8,776 bases of DNA from a bacterium (GCA_021778165.1 JAJYCU010000015.1:1-8776), one strand, 5' to 3'; shown: positions 1 through 8,776, numbered from the stretch's first letter. The notes: a model not told the origin generated them from the letters alone. Program-made: numbers and translations.

Positions 1-198
1 GTAAATATACTAATTAAAAACAATTAACTAAAACAAAAATACATTGAAATCTATTTATACACAGATGTAGATAATACTACACATGAATAAAAATACATCA
101 CTAAATAAACTAATTAACAGATACAGAGTAAAATATTTTTTAATATTATGGTGTTAATGTGACAACAAGAACATAGTAAAATATTCTATTTTTGTGAG
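1..198. other. AT-rich non-coding region downstream of gyrA
   Basis: This stretch holds no credible reading frame; stops are dense in all frames. Only 40 of the 198 bases are G or C, much lower than in the neighbouring genes. It lies 3' of gyrA and runs to the window edge, so the next gene is not visible. It contains one DnaA-box-like nonamer at 55-63, a short hairpin candidate (TGTAG at 66-70, CTACA at 77-81, 6-nt loop) and an 11-bp direct repeat AGTAAAATATT at 127-137 and 175-185. I see no GC-rich stem followed by a T-run on the minus strand, so the gyrA transcript end cannot be placed with confidence. Confidence 0.7.
55..63 (+). promoter_or_regulatory. DnaA-box-like nonamer TTATACACA
   Basis: The sequence matches the relaxed DnaA box consensus TTATNCACA at every defined position. 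It sits in strongly AT-rich DNA next to the gyrase genes, which in many bacteria lie near dnaA and oriC. Only one clear copy is present here; TTATCCCCA at 4657-4665 is a one-mismatch relative. A single box is not evidence of an origin, so this may be chance or the edge of a larger cluster outside the window. Confidence 0.3.
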
Positions 199-2694
199 CT
201 ATTCCTCTATTTCATCTACAGATTCATCGGTATCCACTAGTGTTAATGATACAATTTCATCATTATCATTAAGTCTCATAATTCTAACTCCTTGGGTTGC
301 TCTATTTAGTTCAGGGATATTCTCAAGCCCAAGTCTTATAGTTTGACCTTGTTTAGATATTATTAATACTTCTTGCTTATCATCTAAAAGAGTTTTAACA
401 CCGATAAGTTCTCCGGTCTTAGTGTTAACTACAGCCGACCTAATACCTACACCTCCACGGCTATGCGGAGTAAACTGTGAAACTTTTGTTCTTTTACCAT
501 ATCCAAATTTACTTATAACAAAAATACTAGCTTCTTCTTTTACTATATCCATTCCAATAACATAATCTTTTGGTCTTAGCCTAATACCTCTAACACCGCG
601 CGAAACTCTGCCCATTGGTCTTGTTTCTTTTTCATGAAACCTTATAGCTTGACCTAGAGAAGTGGATATAACTATTTCATTATTACCGTTGGTCATACGA
701 ATCCACTTTAATTCATCGCCCTCGTCCAAATTAATAGCTATAAGTCCACTGTTTCTAACGTTCTTATACTGTTCAAATGGAGTTTTCTTAATAACACCCT
801 TAACCGTACACATTACTAAGTTATCTGCCTGATCAGTTTTGGAAATATTTAACATGCTACTAACGGTTTCTTTAGGTTGTAATTGTAATAAATTAACTAA
901 AGCTACCCCTTTAGCATTTAACCCGACTGCAGGAATTTCATAAGTCTTTAACTTGAATACTCTGCCTCTATTCGTAAAGAATAGTATGTAGTCATGAGTT
1001 GATGCGTTTACAACATGCTCAATAACATCTTCATCTCTGGTTGTCATTCCTCGTTTACCTTTGCCGCCACGACCCTGTTTTTTATAATCAGCCAGCAAAC
1101 TTCGCTTAATATAATTAGCAGCTGTAAGAGTTACAGCAACCTGCTCATCGGCAATTAAATCTTCATCGCTCATCTTACCAAGCTCACTATTGACTACTTT
1201 TGTTTTTCGATCATCCCCATACTGTTCTTTTAACTCAGCCAATTCTGACTTAACAATAGATAAAATCTTCTTTTCATCAGCCAGTATAGCTTTTAATTTA
1301 TCGATTAGTTTCCTAAGTTCTGCCAATTCATCTTCAATCTTCTTCCTTTCAAGCCCCGCAAGAGTTCTCAGCTGCATAGCTAAAATAGCCTTGGCTTGAA
1401 TTTCAGTTAATTTAAATTTCTTAATTAAATTTAATTGGGCTTCATCTGTTGTTTGAGAGTTACGAATTGTAGTAATAACTTCATCAATATTATCTAAAGC
1501 TATCTTTAAACCTTCCAAAACATGGGCCCTAGCTTCAGCCTTATTTAGCTCAAATAATGTTCTTCTTCTAACGACTATTTGTCGATGTTTTATGTGTTCT
1601 TTAAGAATATCTACTAGACCAAGTATTCTAGGTTGAATGCCATCAATAAGTGCCATCATATTAAAATGAAAGGTAGTCTGTAGACTAGTCAGTTGATAAA
1701 GTTGATTTAAAATTTTCTTAGGGTAGGCATCCTTTTTCAAATGAATAACTATCTTGACTTCACCTCTTGCTGTTTCATCTCTTAGTTCACTAATACCAAC
1801 AATCTTTTTGTCTTTTACTAATTCAGCAATTTTAAGGACAAGGCTTTCTTTGTTTAAACCATACGGAATCTCAGATATTATAATCTGGTACCTAGAATTT
1901 GCACCCTCTTTAATCTCAGCTATTCCACGAGTAATTACACCACCTCTTCCGGTCGCATATGCTGTTCTAATAGATTCTTTACCGAATATGACACCACCCG
2001 TAGGGAAATCAGGCCCCTTAACATACTGCAATAAATCATCTAAGGTTGCATCAACATTATCTATAAGATGCATTTCTGCATCTATAACTTCTGTAATATT
2101 GTGCGGTGGGATGTTAGTTGCCATACCGACAGCTATACCTAATTGTCCGTTCAATAATAAATTAGGTAATCTAGCTGGTAAAACCATTGGTTCTTTTTTG
2201 GTACCATCATAATTATCACGAAAATCTACTGTTTCTTTATCAATATCTACTAGAATCTCATCAGCTAATTTTGCTAATTTTGCTTCTGTATACCTCATGG
2301 CTGCGGGAGGATCTCCATCCATGGAACCAAAATTTCCTTGTCCATTGATTAAGGTGTAACGCATAGCCCAAGTTTGAGCCATTCGAACCATTGCATCATA
2401 AATTGAGACATCGCCATGAGGGTGATATTTACCCATCACAGCCCCTACTACATTCGCACTCTTCCTATGTCTTGCACCACTCCTTAAACCTTCTTCGTTC
2501 ATGCTATACAAAATTCGTCTATGTACGGGTTTAAGACCATCTCGTACATCTGGCAGTGCTCTATCAATGATAACGCTCATAGAATAACGAAGATAATTAT
2601 CTTCCATGACATTCTCAATTGAACGAAATTCAACTGATTTACTAGGTATTACTTCGCCTGAAATAACATTTTTCTTAATATCTTCATTTTCCAT
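199..2694 (-). CDS. gyrA: DNA gyrase subunit A
   Basis: GyrA is the DNA breakage-reunion subunit of gyrase (A2B2), which introduces negative supercoils in an ATP-dependent way. The 831-residue product is full length for a GyrA without a long C-terminal tail. The N-terminal winged-helix/tower part starts with the conserved [19 protein letters not shown] (residues 45-63). The catalytic tyrosine is Y135 in [10 protein letters not shown], preceded by R134. A coiled-coil region lies around 440-490. The GyrA box QGRGGKG at 540-546 and the following repeats form the DNA-wrapping beta-pinwheel and mark it as gyrase rather than topoisomerase IV. In the quinolone-resistance region ([10 protein letters not shown], 91-100), V96 replaces the usual Ser/Ala of E. 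coli position 83, while D100 (E. coli D87) is kept. The start lies 3 nt after the gyrB stop with no clear Shine-Dalgarno, so translation is probably coupled. The stop is TAG. The identification is firm. Confidence 0.98.
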   Translation of the reverse strand: MENEDIKKNVISGEVIPSKSVEFRSIENVMEDNYLRYSMSVIIDRALPDVRDGLKPVHRRILYSMNEEGLRSGARHRKSANVVGAVMGKYHPHGDVSIYDAMVRMAQTWAMRYTLINGQGNFGSMDGDPPAAMRYTEAKLAKLADEILVDIDKETVDFRDNYDGTKKEPMVLPARLPNLLLNGQLGIAVGMATNIPPHNITEVIDAEMHLIDNVDATLDDLLQYVKGPDFPTGGVIFGKESIRTAYATGRGGVITRGIAEIKEGANSRYQIIISEIPYGLNKESLVLKIAELVKDKKIVGISELRDETARGEVKIVIHLKKDAYPKKILNQLYQLTSLQTTFHFNMMALIDGIQPRILGLVDILKEHIKHRQIVVRRRTLFELNKAEARAHVLEGLKIALDNIDEVITTIRNSQTTDEAQLNLIKKFKLTEIQAKAILAMQLRTLAGLERKKIEDELAELRKLIDKLKAILADEKKILSIVKSELAELKEQYGDDRKTKVVNSELGKMSDEDLIADEQVAVTLTAANYIKRSLLADYKKQGRGGKGKRGMTTRDEDVIEHVVNASTHDYILFFTNRGRVFKLKTYEIPAVGLNAKGVALVNLLQLQPKETVSSMLNISKTDQADNLVMCTVKGVIKKTPFEQYKNVRNSGLIAINLDEGDELKWIRMTNGNNEIVISTSLGQAIRFHEKETRPMGRVSRGVRGIRLRPKDYVIGMDIVKEEASIFVISKFGYGKRTKVSQFTPHSRGGVGIRSAVVNTKTGELIGVKTLLDDKQEVLIISKQGQTIRLGLENIPELNRATQGVRIMRLNDNDEIVSLTLVDTDESVDEIEE

Positions 2695-2697
2695 TTT

Positions 2698-4656
<1,959 letters not shown>

Positions 4657-4709
4657 TTATCCCCAAATTTATTATTTTGATTTTAAACTCTATCTTACGT
4701 CCTTAATAA

Positions 4710-4738
4710 ATTATACAATAGTTATTCAAACTATCCAA
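4710..4738 (-). promoter_or_regulatory. Sigma-70-like promoter of gyrB-gyrA
   Basis: On the minus strand a perfect -10 TATAAT occupies 4715-4710. A -35-like TTGGAT lies at 4738-4733, with a 17-nt spacer. The -35 keeps only TTG of TTGACA, so the -10 is the main evidence. Transcription would start near 4703, giving a leader of about 47 nt before the gyrB ATG. The spacer is almost exactly filled by the dyad at 4718-4734, so a protein bound there would directly affect this promoter. Confidence 0.6.
4718..4734. promoter_or_regulatory. 17-bp dyad in the gyrB promoter spacer
   Basis: The sequence ATAGTTATTCAAACTAT has perfect 6-bp arms (ATAGTT and AACTAT) around a 5-bp centre. It lies between the -35 and -10 of the gyrB promoter, a classic operator position. 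The right arm extends to AAACTAT, the half-site also found in the dyad at 4769-4800. Binding by a regulator is inferred; the regulator is unknown. Confidence 0.4.
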
Positions 4739-4767
4739 GACATAAAGCGGTTACATTTGTATTTTAT

Positions 4768-4796
4768 ATTAAACTATGGTTAGCTTAAAATATAGT
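4768..4796 (+). promoter_or_regulatory. Candidate promoter of the surface-protein operon
   Basis: TATAGT at 4791-4796 matches five of six bases of the -10 consensus. The -35 zone (ATTAAA at 4768-4773 with a 17-nt spacer, or TTAAAC with 16) is poor. Use of this box would place the transcript start only about 11 nt before the ATG, leaving a very short leader without a Shine-Dalgarno. An alternative, TATGGT at 4775-4780 with TTACAT at 4751-4756, is also weak. The promoter must be in this gap, but its exact position is uncertain. Confidence 0.3.
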
Positions 4797-4800
4797 TTAA
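4769..4800. repeat. 9-bp perfect inverted repeat upstream of the surface-protein gene
   Basis: TTAAACTAT (4769-4777) and ATAGTTTAA (4792-4800) are perfect 9-bp inverted arms separated by 14 nt. The repeat ends 13 nt before the ATG at 4814. Its right arm overlaps the candidate -10 TATAGT (4791-4796). It could be an operator sharing its half-site with the gyrB dyad. If transcription starts further upstream, it could instead be a small RNA hairpin in the leader. Confidence 0.45.
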
Positions 4801-4813
4801 ATAAAAAATAAAA

Positions 4814-6664
4814 ATGTTAGAAAAGTTATTACAAAAGGTTTCATATAATAGCGGAATAATATCTCAAATTTCTTTTTATAGTCAGCGCATGCGGCAAGAA
4901 ACTAAAATTAGAAGAATTGGAATGGTATTTATTCTACTAGCTTTTTTTGTTCAATTTTTCGCGTTTATTTCACCTCCACAATCTACGCTGGCTTCTTCAC
5001 CAAACGACTTAATAAATGGTGGCTATAACTCTTCGGCTGAAGCAGCAAAGTACTGTAATCTAAACACTGAGGGCTACGGCACTTTACTAGCAAATTATTC
5101 AATAAGCTGTTCCGAGGTAGCAAATGCACCAACTGTTACACTAAATTCAACGAGTTATAATAGACAGTTATTTTCAATGGGTCGACTACCGTATGGTTTA
5201 GCAGGTGAAACACCAGTGACTATAAATAATGTAACCTATTATTTTAGATATCTATGGTCATGGGATACTGCAGGCTCATCAAATTATCAGGCACTCAAAG
5301 TAACTTCTTCCAATAATCAAATCTACTTTTTGCTCTATAACTGTGGCAATATAGTATCTATTGGACTACCCATTGGCCCTAATTTATCAATCTCAAAAAC
5401 AACAACTCCAGGATATCCATTACCGGATAGTAATTTAGTTCCTGGGCAAATTATTTCTTTTAGAGTTATTTTCAATAATGTTGGAGGAACCGCCAAAAAT
5501 GTTGTTATAACTGATCCCCTCCCCAATTACACAAGTCTAGTTGGTTTTAATTCTACAGGAGCCAATAAGTATCCTTTAAATCTAAATATAAACCAGCCAA
5601 CATGGATTTATAATTATGTATCATCAAAAGATCATTATTATATAGACATACGTTTGAAGGTTAACGATAACACCCCAGACAATACCAGAATTTGTAATGT
5701 AGCATCCATATTTTCAACTGGAACTAGTAATCTAAAGAGTAACCAAGTCTGTATGCTTGTTCATACTCCTAAACCAGTAAAACCAACTACGCCGGTTAAT
5801 CCTAAAAAACCAGTTACTCCAACTACGCCAGTTACACCTACGACACCAACTACGCCTACGACACCAACTACGCCTACGACACCAACTACGCCAGTTACGC
5901 CTACGACACCAACTACGCCAGTTACACCTACGACACCAACTACGCCAGTTACACCTACGACACCAACTACGCCAGTTACACCTACGACACCAACTACGCC
6001 TACGACACCAACCTGTCAGTATAACCCCAGCATTCTAAGCACAGACAGCCAGTGTAAGCCTTGCCAATCAAGTGTTGACTCTCAGGACACCCTTGCATGT
6101 ATAAAAGTCTACAAGACGGCTTCTAATTTGACACAAGGCATATCGAACGCAGATGGAACTACTGCTCAAGCAGGTGATGATATAGTTTATACTTTATACG
6201 CTAATAATTCCGGGCAAGCTACTGTAGACAACTATGTATTTACAGAAAACCTAAGTGATGTACTGGATTATTCAAATATAGTAAACTTGTACGGCGCTAA
6301 AATTGATAGCTCAAATCAAATTACTTGGCCATCAATTAATATCCCTCCGGGCCAAACTGCATTTGAAAAAGTGGAAGTAAAAGTGATGAATCCAATCCCT
6401 CAGACTCCAACATCAAGTTCAGACCCAGGATACTACAATCTCGAAATGGTAAATGTATACGGTAATACTGTTACAATTCACCTACCTCCTACAATAATTA
6501 AATCAATCGAAAATATAAGTACTTCAACTAGTAATCTAGTAAACACTGGTCCAGGAACTAATATTTTTATTACAGCAATTATTATCAGTGTAATCGGATA
6601 CTTCTTCTTCAGATCAAGAATACTAGCTAAAGAATCAGCTTTAATCATAAATCAACAAGGATAG
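4814..6664 (+). CDS. DUF11-type surface protein with Thr/Pro stalk (Saccharibacteria-like)
   Basis: This is a predicted exported and anchored cell-surface protein of 616 residues; its function is unknown, and adhesion or envelope structure is an inference. A long basic N-region (1-36) precedes a hydrophobic segment (about 37-54), with a possible signal-peptidase site at STLA/SS (after 60). Residues 61-186 form an uncharacterised domain with C81, C99 and C177. A DUF11-like beta-sandwich spans about 188-316 ([19 protein letters not shown]). Residues 319-400 are a Thr/Pro/Val stalk with Pro at every third position through most of it. A four-Cys segment (C401, C414, C417, C429) leads into a second DUF11-like domain (about 430-556). 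The C terminus has LVNTGPG (575-581), a hydrophobic helix (583-599) and a 17-residue tail starting RSR. The architecture recalls conserved Saccharibacteria proteins (from memory). ATG 4814 has no clear Shine-Dalgarno; M26 and M37 are in-frame alternatives, and M37 would leave almost no N-region. Tandem TAG stops end the gene, 5 nt before the next. Confidence 0.85.
   Translation: MLEKLLQKVSYNSGIISQISFYSQRMRQETKIRRIGMVFILLAFFVQFFAFISPPQSTLASSPNDLINGGYNSSAEAAKYCNLNTEGYGTLLANYSISCSEVANAPTVTLNSTSYNRQLFSMGRLPYGLAGETPVTINNVTYYFRYLWSWDTAGSSNYQALKVTSSNNQIYFLLYNCGNIVSIGLPIGPNLSISKTTTPGYPLPDSNLVPGQIISFRVIFNNVGGTAKNVVITDPLPNYTSLVGFNSTGANKYPLNLNINQPTWIYNYVSSKDHYYIDIRLKVNDNTPDNTRICNVASIFSTGTSNLKSNQVCMLVHTPKPVKPTTPVNPKKPVTPTTPVTPTTPTTPTTPTTPTTPTTPVTPTTPTTPVTPTTPTTPVTPTTPTTPVTPTTPTTPTTPTCQYNPSILSTDSQCKPCQSSVDSQDTLACIKVYKTASNLTQGISNADGTTAQAGDDIVYTLYANNSGQATVDNYVFTENLSDVLDYSNIVNLYGAKIDSSNQITWPSINIPPGQTAFEKVEVKVMNPIPQTPTSSSDPGYYNLEMVNVYGNTVTIHLPPTIIKSIENISTSTSNLVNTGPGTNIFITAIIISVIGYFFFRSRILAKESALIINQQG
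5827..6012 (+). repeat. In-frame minisatellite coding the Thr/Pro stalk
   Basis: A tandem array begins with GCCAGTTAC or GCCTACGAC at each unit start. Unit starts are at 5827 (27 nt), 5854 (18), 5872 (18), then 5890, 5917, 5944 and 5971 (27 nt each), with a final partial unit from 5998. The 27-nt units encode nine residues of the TPTTPTTPV type and the 18-nt units encode six. Copies are nearly identical; one visible difference is ACG instead of ACA in the unit at 5890. All unit lengths are multiples of 9, so gain or loss by slippage keeps the frame and only changes stalk length. The array is richer in G and C than the flanking gene. Confidence 0.95.
6657..6661 (+). promoter_or_regulatory. Shine-Dalgarno of the 187-aa membrane protein gene
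   Basis: AAGGA lies 8 nt before the ATG at 6670, inside the last codons of the surface-protein gene. It supports this start, and with the 5-nt gap after the upstream stop it supports co-transcription and probably coupled translation. Confidence 0.7.
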
Positions 6665-6669
6665 TAGCG

Positions 6670-7233
6670 ATGACAGAAAATATTAAATTTGAAAATTCAG
6701 AGGAGCTTACCTTACCCGAGGGAGAAATTGAGCTTTTATTACCTAAAGGTGAAGTTGAGCAAGCCCAAAATACAGAATCTGAAACTTTAGCTCTGCAAAA
6801 TGAAAAATTAGCAGAATCCAGAAGAATAATTTCTGAAGAAGCTGAACCAAAACAATTATTCGAAACTGATCAAGCAACTGATGATGATATATCTATCAAA
6901 AACAGTTTGATTCCACAAGAAGTTGCCAAATTTCAAGCAAAACAAAATCTTAAAAATGTTAGAAAAGATTTAGGTACTACAGATAGAATAATTAGTAAAA
7001 TTATTCATTCTCCGGTACTGGATAAATTAAGCGAGAAAAGCTCATCGTCAGTTGCAAGACCTAGTGGCATTCTTGGAGGTTCAATATTAGCTTTCCTGGG
7101 TAGCCTTTCATACTTAATTTTTGTTAAATATGTAGGCATTACATACAATTATTTATTCTTTTTTGGCTTCTTTATTATTGGATTTATAGTTGGAATATTT
7201 ATTGAGTTTATACTTAAACTAAGTAGACATTAA
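6670..7233 (+). CDS. Unknown protein, acidic N-terminus and two C-terminal TM helices
   Basis: I do not recognise a named family. The 187-residue product has a charged, Glu-rich N-terminal part (1-100) with no signal peptide. It contains an imperfect internal repeat, LPEGEIEL (15-22) and LPKGEVEQ (24-31). A more basic stretch at 90-120 leads through a Ser-rich ARPSG linker (122-133). Two hydrophobic helices follow (about 133-155 and 158-183), joined by a short turn and ending in KLSRH. The simplest topology is a long N-terminal domain in the cytoplasm with a C-terminal helical hairpin in the membrane. The gene starts 5 nt after the surface-protein stop behind a good Shine-Dalgarno, so the two are likely one operon. 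Its TAA stop overlaps the stop of the convergent ATPase gene. A role in anchoring or assembling envelope proteins is possible but not shown. Confidence 0.8.
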   Translation: MTENIKFENSEELTLPEGEIELLLPKGEVEQAQNTESETLALQNEKLAESRRIISEEAEPKQLFETDQATDDDISIKNSLIPQEVAKFQAKQNLKNVRKDLGTTDRIISKIIHSPVLDKLSEKSSSSVARPSGILGGSILAFLGSLSYLIFVKYVGITYNYLFFFGFFIIGFIVGIFIEFILKLSRH

Positions 7234-8776
7234 CCTATAATATTGCCATCGGTATCGATAACTATATCGTTTGGCTGATTATTTTTAGGTGGAGGACTAG
7301 TAGTTTTTCTTAGTTCTGAAGCTATATCTTCAGCTTCTTTATTCTGAAATTCATTACTGGATATATTTTGTGTTTGATTTATTACAGACGATTGACTGCT
7401 TACACGATCAATTTTAAATTCGTGCTCAGATACAGGCGGTTCATCAGCTAATTTCTGATCAGGATATACTAATTGGCTAGTATCGGGTAATTCATTAGCA
7501 TTTAAATAATTTGCAGCTGGAGTTTGGTTAGTATTACTAATTGGGTTAGGCACAGGGTTAACTGTTTGAACTGGACTATCCACTTTCTTTCGTTTTGCCA
7601 ACCAGTCGTCCAAAAAACTATTATTATCTTTCCTAATAGAAGCTGGCGTCGCAGAAGGTCGAGCCCCCAAATTATTATTTACTAACGGGTTTGCTTTTAC
7701 TGCCATTCTCTCTGAAATTTCTTTTTCAACCTGAGCCCTTACACGACCATATTTGATAGCTGAAAGCTGTTTTAATGCTTCAAATAATCTTTGATTAGGT
7801 GTACCAAGTGTTGGTAAACCGACCATACTAAAAGATTGAGTAGGCACTCCATCAATCAAAGTTCTGACAATAGAATTATAGTTAGGTATCCTTAATAAAT
7901 CATCATTACTGAATGTTGGTTGAAAATATCTGCCCAAAATTTCTACATCATTTTGTCCTACTCTAAACGAGACTATGGTACCAACATTACCAAATACTGC
8001 ATCTCTAATTTCTTCACTTAACTGAGTCGTGAACTGATTAGCGACTATCAAATTAAGGTGAAACTTTCGAGCCTCTGACATTATAGTAGCAAAACTATCA
8101 GTTGAAAAATTCTGAAACTCATCAACAAATAAACAGAAATCTTGTCGTTCTTTTTCGGGTATATCGGTACGACTCATTGCTGCAGCTTGAAACTTCATAA
8201 CAAAAATCATACCCAATAATTTAGAGTTCAAATCTCCTAAACGGCCTTTACTTAAATTAACTAATAATATTTTTTTATTGTCCATTATGTCGCGCATATC
8301 GAACGAACTTTTTGTTTGACCTATTATATTTCGCATCATATCGTTACTTAAAAAAGCACCAAATTTTGAGACAAACCAAGCAACTACCTCACCAAAATCA
8401 TTTGAACGCTGTGAAGCTGGCATCTCTTTTCTCCAAAAATCGATTACGTTATTATCTGTAACGAACTTTAATTTTTGTTCAACAAAAGCAGGATCTCTGA
8501 ATAATTTAGGAATATCGACAAATGTACCTCCGGCTGGATCAGCCATTATAGTTAAAGCTGCCATCCTGAAAAGATTCTCGTATCTAGGACCCATTATTCC
8601 TGAATGATTAGGATCATACAATTTATAGAGCATATTAAGCGCCTCTTGTATTAAAAAATCTTTCTGATCAGGATTATCGAATTCAAATAAATTTAACCCC
8701 ATTGGATTATCCATATCAGACGGAGAAAAATAAATTACGTCCTCTGCACGTTCTGCAGGAGTCATAGCGAGAAAGA
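7230..8776 (-). CDS. VirD4/TraG/TraD-like type IV secretion ATPase, 3' part
   Basis: This is the C-terminal part of a putative type IV coupling-protein-like ATPase, which would power or feed substrates to a DNA/protein transfer machine at the inner membrane. At least 511 codons are visible. The frame is still open at the right edge (Phe-Leu-Ala precede the first visible Met), so this Met is internal. The Walker A motif and any N-terminal membrane anchor must lie outside the window. Numbering from that Met, AERAEDVIYFSPSD (4-17) and GLNLFEF (23-29) are typical of the strand region after the nucleotide-binding core. Walker B is CLFVDEFQNF (211-220, D215/E216), within the TraM-recognition/TraG C-terminal domain, and IVANQF (240-245) is the conserved Gln motif. 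Residues about 345-511 are a polar Pro/Asn/Gln tail ending in DTDGNIIG. The gene is convergent with the 187-aa gene and shares 4 bp with it. Family level is confident; the substrate is unknown. Confidence 0.85.
   Translation of the reverse strand, partial: FLAMTPAERAEDVIYFSPSDMDNPMGLNLFEFDNPDQKDFLIQEALNMLYKLYDPNHSGIMGPRYENLFRMAALTIMADPAGGTFVDIPKLFRDPAFVEQKLKFVTDNNVIDFWRKEMPASQRSNDFGEVVAWFVSKFGAFLSNDMMRNIIGQTKSSFDMRDIMDNKKILLVNLSKGRLGDLNSKLLGMIFVMKFQAAAMSRTDIPEKERQDFCLFVDEFQNFSTDSFATIMSEARKFHLNLIVANQFTTQLSEEIRDAVFGNVGTIVSFRVGQNDVEILGRYFQPTFSNDDLLRIPNYNSIVRTLIDGVPTQSFSMVGLPTLGTPNQRLFEALKQLSAIKYGRVRAQVEKEISERMAVKANPLVNNNLGARPSATPASIRKDNNSFLDDWLAKRKKVDSPVQTVNPVPNPISNTNQTPAANYLNANELPDTSQLVYPDQKLADEPPVSEHEFKIDRVSSQSSVINQTQNISSNEFQNKEAEDIASELRKTTSPPPKNNQPNDIVIDTDGNIIG

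Larger units (their letters stand above)
4657..4813. other. Divergent intergenic region gyrB / surface protein
   Basis: This 157-nt AT-rich gap separates two divergent transcription units and must hold both promoters. It contains a convincing minus-strand promoter for gyrB and a weaker plus-strand candidate. It also has two dyads that use the same half-site, AAACTAT/ATAGTTT. No small gene is credible here. Confidence 0.8.

Noticed and set aside
66..81. Hairpin TGTAG-ATAATA-CTACA as the gyrA terminator
   Set aside because: The stem is only 5 bp and AT-rich, over 100 nt past the gyrA stop, and no T-run follows directly on the minus strand.
127..185. Direct repeat AGTAAAATATT (127-137 and 175-185) as an attachment site or iteron
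   Set aside because: Two short AT-rich copies in 20% GC DNA can arise by chance; no integrase or tRNA is near.
1754..2212. Plus-strand open frame of 152 codons antisense to gyrA, and a shorter one at 1190-1399
   Set aside because: Both lie wholly within gyrA on the other strand; the translations are low-complexity Ser/Leu/Ile-rich and show no domain or ribosome-binding site.
5335..5526. Minus-strand open frame inside the surface-protein gene
   Set aside because: It is a shadow of the DUF11 coding region without a start signal or a recognisable product.
5827..6012. CRISPR-like repeat array
   Set aside because: Units are directly adjacent without unique spacers, stay in frame and encode a regular Thr/Pro sequence; this is a coding minisatellite.
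7237..7260. Short dyad ATCG/CGAT near 7245-7258 as a bidirectional terminator
   Set aside because: The stem is 4 bp, lacks a T-run, and lies in the conserved-looking DTDGN codons at the end of the ATPase gene.

Overview
The window looks like chromosomal DNA from a Candidate Phyla Radiation bacterium, most probably Candidatus Saccharibacteria (TM7). The clues are AT-rich DNA, a compact gyrB-gyrA pair, and a large DUF11-type surface protein whose Cys-rich segment, C-terminal NTGPG motif, membrane helix and basic tail match what I remember of Saccharibacteria surface proteins. A partial VirD4/TraG-like ATPase of the kind common in CPR genomes fits too. The lineage is inferred from memory, not from a search. 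All five genes read through under the standard code and stop at TAG or TAA, so nothing points to the UGA-glycine code of Gracilibacteria or Absconditabacteria.

Layout. Bases 1-198 are a very AT-rich non-coding stretch (40 G/C in 198) downstream of gyrA, with one DnaA-box-like nonamer. On the minus strand, gyrB (4656 to 2698) is followed after 3 nt by gyrA (2694 to 199), together encoding DNA gyrase. A 157-nt divergent intergenic region (4657-4813) carries a good gyrB promoter and two dyads built on the same heptamer, AAACTAT/ATAGTTT. On the plus strand, a 616-aa secreted and membrane-anchored surface protein (4814-6664) has two DUF11-like domains separated by a Thr/Pro stalk encoded by a 27/18-nt minisatellite. 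It is followed 5 nt later by a 187-aa protein with an acidic N-terminal part and two C-terminal transmembrane helices (6670-7233). Converging on these, and sharing 4 bp at the stop codons, is the 3' part of a VirD4/TraG/TraD-like ATPase gene (7230 to the right edge) whose start and Walker A motif lie beyond the window.

How the genes fit together. GyrB and GyrA form the A2B2 gyrase that introduces negative supercoils; GyrA has Val at the position of E. coli Ser83, in the quinolone-binding region. The two plus-strand genes look like one transcription unit for cell-envelope proteins. The ATPase is probably the motor of a type IV secretion or DNA-transfer-like machine. A link between the surface protein, the 187-aa membrane protein and that machine is attractive for an episymbiont but rests only on neighbourhood. 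I see no RNA genes, insertion sequences or CRISPR arrays.
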